DNA of 60,812 nucleotides, taken from the NCBI GenBank assembly GCA_964408735.1, contig CAYPAX010000015.1, positions 1-60,812 of the forward strand. Direction: 5' to 3'. Below are positions 1 to 8,926 of this stretch, piece by piece. Each line of letters opens with the position of its first letter. Within the stretch, counting starts at the first letter, position 1. Source of the DNA: UBA7887 sp964408735 (lineage in GTDB: Bacteria; Pseudomonadota; Alphaproteobacteria; UBA7887). A model generated the notes under the pieces. The model was not told where the DNA came from. It ran no database searches and was given only the letters and a program-made list of their open reading frames with translations. The translations under genes and the position numbers were made by a program.

Positions 1-28
1 CCGATACCGCACGTTCCAATCAAATCTC

Positions 29-1456
29 ATGGCCGGCATGAATAATTCGGGCTATTATGGTATTTACCTATCGTCAATTATAAATCTGTGGATTGTATTC
101 CTTATACTTTTGTTGCCAGGTCTCTTGTCCGGTCAATATGGCAAGACATGGGCAGAAGATACCGTTCTGGTATCTGTCCATACCAATCTATTGGTGCTCA
201 GCTTGGCCGCACTGATAGTGGGCCGAAGCATCAGCGACTTTCTCACGGAAGTACGAATTCGCCGCAAAGCTGAGTCGGCATTACGGACAAACGAGCAAAA
301 TCTCGAAGCCTTGGTGGCGCAGCGAACCGACGAATTGGCCGAGAATATCCGTGAGCTGGATTTCCAAAAGGCCGCCTTGGACGAACATGCGATTGTCAGC
401 ATCACCGACGTTTCCGGGACCATCACTTACGTCAATGAGAAATTCTGTTCCATCAGCGGCTATTCCCGCGACGAGCTGATCGGCCAAAACCACCGCATGC
501 TGAAATCCGATGAGCATTCGCCTGACTTCTACATGACGCTGTGGCGCACCATATCCGACGGCGATATATGGCGGGGGAACATAAAGAACCTGAACAAGGA
601 CGGCAGCTATTATTGGGTCGATGCCACCATCGTTCCTTTCCTGGACGAAGCTGGAAAACCGTTCCAATACGTTGCGATTCGCACGGATATCACGGATCGC
701 ATCGATGCGGCGCGCCGGGCCGAGATCGCCGAGGCGGAGGCAATCGAGGCCAACCAGGCCAAATCCGAGTTCTTATCGGCCATGAGTCACGAACTGCGTA
801 CGCCGATGAACGCCATTCTCGGCTTCGCACAATTGTTGCGGGACTACCCGGACCAGCCTCTCAGCGAAGAACAAAGCGCCCACGTCAAGCAAATTGTCGA
901 CGGCGGCCAGCACCTGCTGGGGCTGGTCAACGAGATCCTCGACCTGTCCCGAATCGAGGCTGGACGGCTGGAAATCGCTGTGCAGCCCGTGACGCTGGCG
1001 GATTTTGTTCACGGCAGCTTGAACCTGCTGAGGCCATTGGCGGAGGAACGGCAAATATCGATCAGTGTCGGCGGCGGCATCTCTCCTGTCATGGCAGTGG
1101 ACGCGGATCCGGATCGGCTGAAGCAGGTTCTCCTCAACCTCGTTTCCAATGCCGTAAAATATAACCGAGATGGCGGCAAGGTCGTCATCGACGCTTGTCC
1201 CATAGACGACAACGCGGTGCGAATTAGTATCGAAGATACCGGCATAGGCATAAGCGAAAGCAGGCGCAGTGAAGTGTTTCGCCCCTTCTCGCGGCTCGGC
1301 GCTGAGGCATCCAAGGTCGAGGGCACCGGCATCGGGCTGACCATCAGCCGCCAGTTGATTGAGGCCATGGGCGGGGCCATGGATTTCGACAGCGTCCCCG
1401 ATGAAGGCAGCACGTTCTGGATAGAGCTACCGCTCTCCGAGACGATACCGACCTAG
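29..1456 (+). CDS. PAS-domain sensor histidine kinase (N-terminus possibly cut by window start)
   Basis: Membrane sensor kinase predicted to autophosphorylate on His and pass phosphate to an unlinked response regulator. Two hydrophobic segments (about residues 11-34 and 50-66) lead into a short coiled coil, a PAS domain (about 117-225, followed by the usual ITDR end), a HisKA dimerisation helix with H254 in SHELRTPMNA, and a HATPase domain with an N-box (NLVSNAVKYN), G1 (DTGIGI) and G2 (GTGIGLTI). There is no receiver domain, so it is a simple rather than hybrid kinase. The frame stays open to base 2, and the hydrophobic N-terminus resembles the end of a MASE1-type multi-helix sensor, so the real start may lie outside the window; ATG at 29 or 38 is possible. 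Signal unknown. It converges on the RND pump with a 5-base gap. Confidence 0.85.
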   Translation: MAGMNNSGYYGIYLSSIINLWIVFLILLLPGLLSGQYGKTWAEDTVLVSVHTNLLVLSLAALIVGRSISDFLTEVRIRRKAESALRTNEQNLEALVAQRTDELAENIRELDFQKAALDEHAIVSITDVSGTITYVNEKFCSISGYSRDELIGQNHRMLKSDEHSPDFYMTLWRTISDGDIWRGNIKNLNKDGSYYWVDATIVPFLDEAGKPFQYVAIRTDITDRIDAARRAEIAEAEAIEANQAKSEFLSAMSHELRTPMNAILGFAQLLRDYPDQPLSEEQSAHVKQIVDGGQHLLGLVNEILDLSRIEAGRLEIAVQPVTLADFVHGSLNLLRPLAEERQISISVGGGISPVMAVDADPDRLKQVLLNLVSNAVKYNRDGGKVVIDACPIDDNAVRISIEDTGIGISESRRSEVFRPFSRLGAEASKVEGTGIGLTISRQLIEAMGGAMDFDSVPDEGSTFWIELPLSETIPT

Positions 1457-1461
1457 CGCGG

Positions 1462-4400
1462 CTATTCCGCCGGCGCCGGCGCTGTCGTGGCCGGCTCCCC
1501 TTCGCTGCGGACTTCCTGATCCACGTGCTCGGACTCCAGGCTGCGCAGACGGTCGGCCACGTGGCTCGACGGCTTCGTGAAGCGCGCCAGCATGGAATAC
1601 AGCACGGGCACGATGAACAGCGACAGCACGGTCGAGAAACTTACGCCGCCAATGATAACCCAGCCGATCGAGGTTCTGCTCTCGGCGCCGGCTCCAGTGG
1701 CGAAGGCCAGCGGCATGGCGCCGCAGACCGTGGCGATCGTGGTCATCAGGATGGGCCGGAAGCGGGCCAGCGAGGAGCGGATTACCGCCTCGCGCACATC
1801 GGCCCCCTGCTCGCGCAACTGATTCGCGAACTCAACGATGAGAATGGCGTTCTTGGCCACTAGGCCGATCAGCATCACCATGCCGATCTGCGAATAGACA
1901 TTCAGCGTGATGCCGGTGAGCAACAGCGTTCCAAGCGCTCCCGTCACCGCAAGCGGCACCGATAGCAGAATAATGAACGGGTGGATGAAGCTCTCGAATT
2001 GGGCCCCAAGCACTAGGTAGATGATGACGATCGCCAGGATGAAGGTGAGCAACAGCGACGACGAGGAATCGCGGAATTCGCGCGATTGCCCGCCATAGGT
2101 GATGCGCGCTTCGCCGGGCAGGCGGTCGCGGGCCATGGCGTCGAGATAGCCCAGCGCCTCGCCCAGCGTATAGCCCGGCGCCAGCGAGGCCGAGATTGTC
2201 ACCGCCCGCATGCGGTCGACACGGTTGAGCTCCTTCGGCCCCGCCGCCTCGCTCAGGTTCACCAGGCTGGACAAGGGTATCAGCCTTCCCGTGGTGTCGG
2301 AGCGCACATTGATATTCGTCAGGTCATTGGGCGTCACGCGATCATCGTCCTTGGCCTGCATGACGACATTGTATTGGACGCCGCGGTCGTTGAAGGTGCT
2401 GGCGAAGCGTGAGCCCAGCATGGCCTCGAGCGTGCGCCCGATGGACTGAATGGAGACTCCCAGATCCGCCGCCCGGTCGCGGTGTATCTGCACACGCAAT
2501 TCGGGCTTGGTTTCCTTGAAGTCGCTTTGCACGCTCAGCAGGTTGGGATTCTCCGCAGCGCCTTCGAGGATGATGCCGCTCCATTCGCGCAGCATGTCGT
2601 AGGACGGCCCGCCGACGACGAATTGCACCGGTGTCTTGCGGCCCGGCTGGTTGAGGCTTGGCGGATTGATGGCAAAGACCATGGCGCCGGGGATGCCGAG
2701 CAATTGCGGAAACATCTCGGCGACGATCTCTTGCTGTTTGCGCTCGCGCTCTTCCCACGGCTGCAGCACGACGAAGGCAATGGCGAAGTTGACCGGGCTG
2801 GGGCGGCTCAGGCCAGGCGCTACGACGCCGAAAATGGTGTCCGCTTCCTGCTTGTCGAAAAGCGATTCTAACTTCTGCTCGGCCTCTTCGAGATAGGCGC
2901 GGGTATAGTCGATGGTGGCGCCTTCGGGCGCGTTCAAAACCACCAAAAACACGCCACGGTCCTCGGTGGGCGCGAACTCCTGATTGATCTGGTCGTAGAA
3001 CCCTTTTGCCACGAGCGAAATCACTATGCCAACGAATAGCATAACTACCGGCAAGGCAAGAGCGGTGCGCAAGAGAATTTCATAGCCCCTGTTGAGGGCC
3101 CGGAACAGAACCTCCGTCGCCTTGTAGAGAAAGCTCTCATGCTCGTGCGAGACCAGCAGCTTCGAGCACATCATGGGTGTCAGCGTCAACGCGACCAGGC
3201 CGGAGAACAACACGGCAGCGGCAACGGTAACGCCGAACTCGCTGAACAGGCGGCCGGTGTTGCCGGTCATCAGCGAGATCGGAATGAACACCGCGATCAA
3301 GGCCAGGGTCGTCGCGATGACAGCAAAGCCGATTTGGCGGGCGCCGCGATAGCTCGCCAGCAGCACCGGCTCGCCGCGCTCGATGCGGCGGTGGATATTC
3401 TCGAGCACGACAATGGCATCGTCGACCACGAGCCCGACGGCCAGCACATAGGCAAGCAGGGTCAGCACGTTGATCGAATAGCCCAGTGCCGCCAGCACCA
3501 TGAACGAGGCCGTCAGCGAGACCGGTATGGCCACGGCCGGAATGATTGTCGCCCTGAGATTGCGCAGAAAGAGGAAGATGACGCCGACCACCAGGGCAAG
3601 CGCCACGAACAGGGCGTGGAACACACCATCGATCGAGGCATCGACAAAGCGCGACCTGTCATAGGCCACTTTCATCTTTATCTGTCTCGCCAGGCTCGGG
3701 CGGATCTTTTCGATCTCGGCCAGAATGCCTTCGGCGATCGCCAGCTCGTTGGCCTTGGACTGCTTGACCACGCCGAGGCCGATCGCCGCCTCGCCATTGG
3801 CCCGCACCTCGTAGCGCAATTCCTCGGTGCCAAGCTCGACTTCAGCAATCTCGTGCAGGCGCACCAGATAGCCGTCCTTCTCGAGCAGAACCAGAGCGCG
3901 GAATTCCTCGGGCGTCACCAGCGCCGACTCGGTGCGAACCGTGAATTCGCGCAAATTGGATTCGATGCGCCCGGAGGGCAGCTCGACATTCTGCGACAGC
4001 AGCGCCGCTTCCACGTCCTGCACCGTAATGCCGCGCGCCGCCATGGCCCGGCGATCGAGCCAGATGCGCATGGCCGGCTTGCGCTCGCCGCCGATCATCA
4101 CCTTGGCGACACCGGGCACCACCGACAGGCGATCGACGAGGTAGCGATCCGCATAGTCGCTGAGCTGGATGGCATCCCACTCGTCGCTGGTCAGGGCGAT
4201 CCAGAGCATGGGGCGGGCATCGGCCTCGACCTTGGAGACGATGGGCGCCTCGACGTCGAGGGGTAGGCTGCCGATGGAGCGCGCCACCTTGTCGCGGACG
4301 TCGTTGGCCGCCGCATCGACGTCGCGGCCGAGCACGAACTCGATATCGACCTGGCTGCGCTCTTCACGGCTCTTCGAGGTGATCAGCTTGATGCCTTCGA

Positions 4401-4620
4401 TGCCGGCGATCGACTCCTCGATGATCTGGGTGACCTGGGTCTCCATGATCTGCGCCGAGGCCCCCTTGTAGAGGGTGACGATCGACACCGTCGGCGGATC
4501 GATGTCGGGATATTCCCGCACCGCCAGACGGTCGAAAGCGAAGAGCCCGAAGATGATCAGGACAAGGCTGACGACGGTCGCGAAGACCGGGCGCTTTATG
4601 GAGATGTCGGAGAGAACCAT
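1462..4620 (-). CDS. RND efflux transporter, inner-membrane permease (AcrB/HAE1-like)
   Basis: Proton-driven drug or solute exporter of the inner membrane, working with a periplasmic adaptor and an outer-membrane channel. At 1052 residues it has the full family length. The N-terminus (SDISIKRPVFATVVSLVLIIFG) is typical. TM4 carries the paired aspartates (GLVVDDAIVVLENIHRR) and TM10 the lysine (GLVAKNAILIVEF) of the proton relay. Two large periplasmic loops lie between TM1-2 and TM7-8. The adaptor gene ends 3 bases upstream, so the two form an operon. No TolC-type channel gene is seen here. Substrate cannot be told from sequence. Confidence 0.95.
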   Translation of the reverse strand: MVLSDISIKRPVFATVVSLVLIIFGLFAFDRLAVREYPDIDPPTVSIVTLYKGASAQIMETQVTQIIEESIAGIEGIKLITSKSREERSQVDIEFVLGRDVDAAANDVRDKVARSIGSLPLDVEAPIVSKVEADARPMLWIALTSDEWDAIQLSDYADRYLVDRLSVVPGVAKVMIGGERKPAMRIWLDRRAMAARGITVQDVEAALLSQNVELPSGRIESNLREFTVRTESALVTPEEFRALVLLEKDGYLVRLHEIAEVELGTEELRYEVRANGEAAIGLGVVKQSKANELAIAEGILAEIEKIRPSLARQIKMKVAYDRSRFVDASIDGVFHALFVALALVVGVIFLFLRNLRATIIPAVAIPVSLTASFMVLAALGYSINVLTLLAYVLAVGLVVDDAIVVLENIHRRIERGEPVLLASYRGARQIGFAVIATTLALIAVFIPISLMTGNTGRLFSEFGVTVAAAVLFSGLVALTLTPMMCSKLLVSHEHESFLYKATEVLFRALNRGYEILLRTALALPVVMLFVGIVISLVAKGFYDQINQEFAPTEDRGVFLVVLNAPEGATIDYTRAYLEEAEQKLESLFDKQEADTIFGVVAPGLSRPSPVNFAIAFVVLQPWEERERKQQEIVAEMFPQLLGIPGAMVFAINPPSLNQPGRKTPVQFVVGGPSYDMLREWSGIILEGAAENPNLLSVQSDFKETKPELRVQIHRDRAADLGVSIQSIGRTLEAMLGSRFASTFNDRGVQYNVVMQAKDDDRVTPNDLTNINVRSDTTGRLIPLSSLVNLSEAAGPKELNRVDRMRAVTISASLAPGYTLGEALGYLDAMARDRLPGEARITYGGQSREFRDSSSSLLLTFILAIVIIYLVLGAQFESFIHPFIILLSVPLAVTGALGTLLLTGITLNVYSQIGMVMLIGLVAKNAILIVEFANQLREQGADVREAVIRSSLARFRPILMTTIATVCGAMPLAFATGAGAESRTSIGWVIIGGVSFSTVLSLFIVPVLYSMLARFTKPSSHVADRLRSLESEHVDQEVRSEGEPATTAPAPAE

Positions 4621-4623
4621 GGC

Positions 4624-5778
4624 CTATTCCGCCGCCGCTGCCTCTGTCGGGCGCGGTGCCACGTTGGCGCCATCCCTGACCTTCTGCACGCCACCGACGA
4701 TGACCGCCTCGCCCGCCACGACGCCGCTGACGACCTCGACCTCGCCCGGCATGCGCTGCCCGAGCTCGACGGAGGACTGGCGTGCCTGCCCCTCCTCGAC
4801 GACGAAGACATAGCGTTGCGTGCCGTTTGCCACCACTGCCTCCTCCGGAATGATCACGGCCTGGTGGCGTGTCGATATGCCGAGTTCGACCAGCAGGAAC
4901 ATGCCCGGCTTGAGCGCTTCGTCGGCATTGTCGATCAGGGCGCGGATGGTGACGGCCCTGGTCACCGCATCGACGCGGCTGTCGATCGACGAGACTTGGC
5001 CAAAAAAGACCTTGCCCGGATAGGCCTCGGTACTGGCCGCAACCTCCTGGCCCGGCTGGAGATAGGCCAGGTAGCGCTCGGGCACCTGAAAGTCGAGCTT
5101 GATGACAGCGATGTCGTCGAGCGTGACGATGGGATCGCCCGGCTCCACCAAGGCGCCGACCGAGATGTTGCGCATGCCGAGGCGCCCGGCGAAGGGCGCG
5201 CGGACCTCGCGCTTGGAGAGGCGAACGCGGGTGGCGGCCAAGGCCGCTTCCCAGCGCTTGACCTCGGCCTCGGCAGCCTTGAGGTTGGCGGCGAGCTCGT
5301 CGACGCGCGCTTCCGGAATATTCTGGGTTTGCATGAGCCGCTCGGCCCGCGCATAGAGCTGGCGGGCGTTTTCCAGGCGCGCCAGATGGACCGCGATCTC
5401 GGCCCGGCTGACCTCGATCTCGGCCCGCTGGATACCGCTGTCGAAGCTGATCAGCACATCGCCCTTCGCCACCCTGGCGCCTTCCCCGAAATGGATATTC
5501 GTCACCAGCCCCATCTCGTCCGACATCAAGGTGACGGATTCGTTGGCGCGGGCCGTGCCGATCGCCTCGAGCGTGACAAGCACCGAGCCGACCCTGGCGC
5601 CGGCAATATCGACGGGTGTCGGCGGGCGCTCGCTCTTGGCAGCCGAACCGCCGCCATCGCCCCCTATGAAGGGGAGAGAATCGCGGTTCTGATATGCCCA
5701 CCAGCCCCCAGCGCCCAGGGCACCGACGACAATCAGCTGAACGAACAGCGAGCCTATGGTTTTGTGCAGGCCTGCCAC
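4624..5778 (-). CDS. RND efflux periplasmic adaptor subunit (MFP)
   Basis: Membrane-fusion protein linking the RND permease encoded directly downstream to an outer-membrane channel. One N-terminal membrane anchor (about residues 9-29) precedes a barrel-sandwich lipoyl-like half (VTLEAIGTARANESVTLMSDEMG), an alpha-helical hairpin (about 110-170) and the second half with APFAGRLGMRNISVGALVEPGD, then beta-barrel and membrane-proximal domains. The likely start is GTG at 5778 with AAGGAG 8 bases upstream. It is the first gene of the two-gene pump operon. The 159-base divergent gap to the deacetylase gene holds its control region. Confidence 0.93.
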   Translation of the reverse strand: MAGLHKTIGSLFVQLIVVGALGAGGWWAYQNRDSLPFIGGDGGGSAAKSERPPTPVDIAGARVGSVLVTLEAIGTARANESVTLMSDEMGLVTNIHFGEGARVAKGDVLISFDSGIQRAEIEVSRAEIAVHLARLENARQLYARAERLMQTQNIPEARVDELAANLKAAEAEVKRWEAALAATRVRLSKREVRAPFAGRLGMRNISVGALVEPGDPIVTLDDIAVIKLDFQVPERYLAYLQPGQEVAASTEAYPGKVFFGQVSSIDSRVDAVTRAVTIRALIDNADEALKPGMFLLVELGISTRHQAVIIPEEAVVANGTQRYVFVVEEGQARQSSVELGQRMPGEVEVVSGVVAGEAVIVGGVQKVRDGANVAPRPTEAAAAE

Positions 5779-5852
5779 GGAGTTAGCTCCTTACCTAGAA
5801 TGGGCCGGATTATTTCCGCAATTGGCTCCGGCAACAAGGGGCTGCCATGCAA

Positions 5853-5874
5853 TGCAGGCATGCCGTGCAGGCAT
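5853..5874. promoter_or_regulatory. Paired direct repeat in divergent intergenic region, possible operator
   Basis: TGCAGGCAT occurs at 5853-5861 and again at 5866-5874, 13 bases centre to centre, with a GGCATGCC palindrome bridging them. It sits between the start of the RND adaptor gene (minus) and the deacetylase gene (plus), where a regulator of the pump could bind. No regulator gene is adjacent, so a role as operator is only inferred from position. Confidence 0.3.
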
Positions 5875-5937
5875 TTACGCCCGCCCGTCGCAGCGTGTTC
5901 CAATTCCGCGAAACATGCTCTAGCCTTTGGCCCTGCC

Positions 5938-6861
5938 ATGACCGCCCAGCTTTACCATCACCCGATTTTCCTGCAGCACGATCCCGGACCCGACCATCCG
6001 GAACGCGCTGACCGTCTCCATGCGATCATGGATGCTCTGGATTCCGATCATTTCGCGGATCTGGTTCGCTGCGAGGCGCCGGAAGCGACGCTCACCCAGA
6101 TGTATCGCGTGCACCCGCAACATCATGTGGATCAACTGCTGGCGGCCAGCCCTGCGGTGGGCCGCGTGGCGATCGAGGCGGATACGGCAATGTCGCCGGG
6201 CTCAGGAGAGGCTGCCTTGCGCGCAGCCGGGGCCGTATGCGCTGCCGTCGACGCTGTCATGGCCGGCGACGCAAAGCGGGCCTTTTGTGCCGTCCGGCCG
6301 CCGGGTCATCACGCGGAGCCGGCGCGCTCCATGGGCTTTTGCCTGTTCAACAATGTCGCCATCGGCGCCCGTCACGCCCTGGCCGCACATGGTCTGGAGC
6401 GCGTCGCGATCGTCGATTTCGACGTGCACCACGGCAACGGCACCGCGGCCGCGTTTGCCGACGAGCCCGCCGTGATGTTCGGCTCGACCCATCAGATGCC
6501 CTTGTATCCCGGCACCGGCGGCGCTGCCGACGTCGGTGTCGGCAATCTGGTCAACATGCCGCTGCCGCCGGGCGCGGCCGGGCCGCATTTCCGTGCTGCC
6601 TGGGGCAGGTTCCTCCCGCGTATGACAAAGTTCGAGCCCCAGATGATCTTCCTGTCTGCCGGCTTCGACGGACATCGCGACGACCCTCTGGCGCAATTGC
6701 GCCTGAGCGAGCGCGACTTCAAATGGATCACCCAGGAGGTCGTGCAGATTGCCGAGCAATGCTGCGATGGCCGCGTTATTTCGACCCTCGAAGGCGGCTA
6801 CGAGCTGACCGCGCTCGCAACATCGGTTGCCGCCCATGTCAGCGTATTGATGGCCGAGTGA
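5938..6861 (+). CDS. Histone deacetylase family protein (class II / acetylpolyamine amidohydrolase type)
   Basis: Zinc-dependent amidohydrolase expected to remove acyl groups from acylated amines (acetyl-lysine, acetylpolyamines or similar) in the cytoplasm. The 307-residue length is normal. Signature residues are visible: HPERADRL near residue 20, catalytic histidines in RPPGHHAEP (H124-H125), zinc ligands in VDFDVHHGNGT (D162, H164) and the later SAGFDGHRDDPL aspartate, and the C-terminal EGGYEL. The ATG at 5938 is chosen because the conserved N-terminus begins there; the open frame upstream is antisense to the RND adaptor. It lies 21 bases before xseB and may be cotranscribed with the isoprenoid genes. 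True substrate unknown. Confidence 0.93.
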   Translation: MTAQLYHHPIFLQHDPGPDHPERADRLHAIMDALDSDHFADLVRCEAPEATLTQMYRVHPQHHVDQLLAASPAVGRVAIEADTAMSPGSGEAALRAAGAVCAAVDAVMAGDAKRAFCAVRPPGHHAEPARSMGFCLFNNVAIGARHALAAHGLERVAIVDFDVHHGNGTAAAFADEPAVMFGSTHQMPLYPGTGGAADVGVGNLVNMPLPPGAAGPHFRAAWGRFLPRMTKFEPQMIFLSAGFDGHRDDPLAQLRLSERDFKWITQEVVQIAEQCCDGRVISTLEGGYELTALATSVAAHVSVLMAE

Positions 6862-6882
6862 AACAAGGCGGAGAGGGGAAAC

Positions 6883-7161
6883 ATGGCAAAGGCGTCATCT
6901 CAAGCCGATACGGAACGCTTTGACGACGTGGAGGCGATGACCTTCGAACAGGCGTTGGCCGCGTTGGAGGATATCGTGCGGCGCCTCGAAGATGGCGATA
7001 TCGATCTCGACGGCGCCATTGAGGCCTATGCGCGCGGCGCCGCTCTGAAGCGTCACTGCGAAACGAAATTGAGCCAGGCGGAGCAGCGCATAAGCCGCAT
7101 TGCCGTTGCTGCCGACGGCTCCTTGAGTGCCATCCCGGAGAACGGCGAGACGGACACTTGA
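6883..7161 (+). CDS. xseB: Exodeoxyribonuclease VII small subunit
   Basis: Small subunit that binds several-fold per XseA to form exonuclease VII, which degrades single-stranded DNA. The 92-residue protein has the conserved core MTFEQALAALEDIVRRLEDG and DGAIEAYARGAALKRHCE. The start has a clear ribosome site (GAGGGGAA). Its stop codon overlaps the TTG start of ispA, the usual xseB-ispA coupling in proteobacteria. xseA is not in this window. Confidence 0.95.
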   Translation: MAKASSQADTERFDDVEAMTFEQALAALEDIVRRLEDGDIDLDGAIEAYARGAALKRHCETKLSQAEQRISRIAVAADGSLSAIPENGETDT

Positions 7162-8045
7162 GCGACCTCAACGCAGCGCTGGAAGCGTCCGCTGCTGCGG
7201 TCGAAAGTCAGCTCGCTGCCTTGATTCCGGAGGTCGCAGGGGGTCACCGCCGCCTGGTCGAGGCCATGCGCTACTCCGCTTTGGATGGCGGCAAGCGCCT
7301 GCGGCCTTTCCTGGCGCTGGAATGCGCAGGACTGTTCGGCGCCGACACCGAGAGGGCCCTCCGGGTCGCGGCGGCCATCGAGATGGTGCACTGCTATTCC
7401 CTGGTTCACGACGACCTGCCGGCCATGGATGACGACGATCTGCGGCGCGGCAAGCCGACCGCGCATATCGCCTTCGACGAGGCCACAGCCATCCTGGCCG
7501 GCGATGCCTTGCTGACCTTGGCATTCGACGTCCTCAGCGATGCCGCCACCGACAGCGACGGAGACGTTCGCGCGGCCCTGGTGCTTGCCTTGGCTCGTGC
7601 GGCAGGGCGCGACGGCATGGTCGGCGGCCAGATGATCGATCTGGAAGCCGAGACGAGAACCCTCGACCTTGACGCCATCATCGAACTGCAGGCGATGAAG
7701 ACCGGGGCGCTTATCGCCGTGTCCTGCGAGGCCGGGGCCATTCTGGGGCGGGCATCGGCAGATGATTCAGCCGCGCTTGCCGGCTACGCGACGGATCTCG
7801 GGCTTGCCTTTCAGATCGCGGACGACCTGCTCGATATCGAGGGCGACGCGGAAGAAGTCGGCAAAGGCGTCGGCAAGGATGCGGCGGCAGGCAAGGCGAC
7901 ATTCGTCTCGCTGCTGGGTGCCGACGAGGCGCGATCCCGGGCGCAAGGCCTAGTGTCCTCAGCCATCGCCCATCTCGACTGCTTTGACGAACGCGCGGAT
8001 GGGCTGCGTGCCGCGGCCCGCTTCGTCGTCCAGCGCCGGCACTGA
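7158..8045 (+). CDS. ispA: Polyprenyl (farnesyl) diphosphate synthase
   Basis: Condenses dimethylallyl or geranyl diphosphate with isopentenyl diphosphate to make farnesyl diphosphate for undecaprenol, quinone and hopanoid synthesis. The first Asp-rich motif is DDLPAMDDDDLRRGKPT (D85-D91) and the second is FQIADDLLDIEGD, with the Lys-rich KGVGKDAAAGKATF after it. GGKRLRP near residue 45 binds substrate. The start is TTG at 7158, overlapping the xseB stop. tlyA follows 2 bases after the stop; dxs, often found between these two genes, is absent. Confidence 0.93.
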   Translation: MSDLNAALEASAAAVESQLAALIPEVAGGHRRLVEAMRYSALDGGKRLRPFLALECAGLFGADTERALRVAAAIEMVHCYSLVHDDLPAMDDDDLRRGKPTAHIAFDEATAILAGDALLTLAFDVLSDAATDSDGDVRAALVLALARAAGRDGMVGGQMIDLEAETRTLDLDAIIELQAMKTGALIAVSCEAGAILGRASADDSAALAGYATDLGLAFQIADDLLDIEGDAEEVGKGVGKDAAAGKATFVSLLGADEARSRAQGLVSSAIAHLDCFDERADGLRAAARFVVQRRH

Positions 8046-8047
8046 GC

Positions 8048-8803
8048 GTGGGCAAGACCCGTGTGGACGCTCTGGTGGTTGCCCGCGGCCTTGCCGAAAG
8101 CAAAACCAAGGCCCAGGCACTGATACTCGCCGGCAAGGTGTTCAGCGGCACACGGCGCTTGGACAAGGCCGGTCAAGCCATCGCCGAAGACGCACCGTTG
8201 GAAGTGCGCGGGCGCGACCACCCTTGGGCCTCGCGCGGCGGGGTAAAGCTCGCCCATGCGCTGGAGGCGTTCGCCATCGACCCCACCGGCCGCATTGCGC
8301 TCGATATCGGCGCCGCCACCGGCGGCTTCACGGACGTGCTGCTCGCCAAAGGCGCCTCCCGCGTCTACGCCGTCGATGTCGGCCACGGACAGTTCGACTG
8401 GCGTCTGCGCAGCGACGAGCGCGTGGTCGTCCTCGAGCGTACCAATGCCCGCCACCTGACAGCGGAATTGGTGCCGGATGCCGTCGGCATGGTGGTTTGC
8501 GATGCCAGCTTCATCGGCCTGCGCACGGTATTGCCGGCATCGCTGGAGATGGCGGCGCCGGGCGCACTGCTGGTCGCCCTGATCAAGCCGCAATTCGAGG
8601 TCGGCAAGGAGAAAGTCGGCAAACATGGCGTGGTTCGCGACCCGGCCTTGCATGAGCAAGTCTGTGCCGATATTCGGAAATGGCTAGAGTCTCTGCCGAA
8701 TTGGCGCGTGCTGGGCATCGTCAGGAGCCCGATCACCGGGCCGCGCGGCAACGTCGAATTCCTCATTGCGGCGGAAAAAAGCGACGCTGGCACCGTTGTG
8801 TGA
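8048..8803 (+). CDS. tlyA: TlyA family rRNA 2'-O-methyltransferase (S4-FtsJ fusion)
   Basis: Predicted S-adenosylmethionine-dependent 2'-O-methyltransferase of ribosomal RNA, formerly called hemolysin A. An N-terminal S4 RNA-binding domain (RVDALVVARGLAESKTKAQALILAGKV) is followed by an FtsJ-like Rossmann fold with the SAM motif ALDIGAATGGFTDVLLAKGA and VYAVDVGHGQ. It is 251 residues, a normal length. The start is GTG at 8048, two bases after ispA. It is the last gene of the xseB-ispA-tlyA unit, ended by the hairpin at 8876-8923. Confidence 0.93.
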   Translation: MGKTRVDALVVARGLAESKTKAQALILAGKVFSGTRRLDKAGQAIAEDAPLEVRGRDHPWASRGGVKLAHALEAFAIDPTGRIALDIGAATGGFTDVLLAKGASRVYAVDVGHGQFDWRLRSDERVVVLERTNARHLTAELVPDAVGMVVCDASFIGLRTVLPASLEMAAPGALLVALIKPQFEVGKEKVGKHGVVRDPALHEQVCADIRKWLESLPNWRVLGIVRSPITGPRGNVEFLIAAEKSDAGTVV

Positions 8804-8875
8804 CGGCCATCACTTTCTGTCCCGAGCGGCCAATCTATGTTTCTTGTTAACGACCTTCCAAACACACACACATAC

Positions 8876-8923
8876 GGGTCGCTGCACTCATCCACCCCAA
8901 ATGAGCAGCGGCCCGATTTTTTT
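8876..8923 (+). terminator. Rho-independent terminator of xseB-ispA-tlyA
   Basis: GGGTCGCTGC plus CTCAT pairs with ATGAGCAGCGGCCC around a CCACCCCAA-like loop, allowing one G-U pair and one bulged A, and is followed by a run of seven T. The T-run lies on the plus-strand side, so it terminates transcription coming from tlyA. It ends 3 bases before the convergent gene's stop codon. It is the only hairpin with a long T-run noticed in the window. Confidence 0.75.
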
Positions 8924-8926
8924 GTC

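Noticed and set aside
3139..4266. A 375-codon plus-strand open frame inside the first RND permease
   Set aside because: Composition is that of antisense high-GC DNA; the permease frame has all family motifs.
8816..8880. A short plus-strand gene between tlyA and the UroD-like gene (ACACAC tract region)
   Set aside because: No ribosome site or domain; the region is occupied by the terminator.
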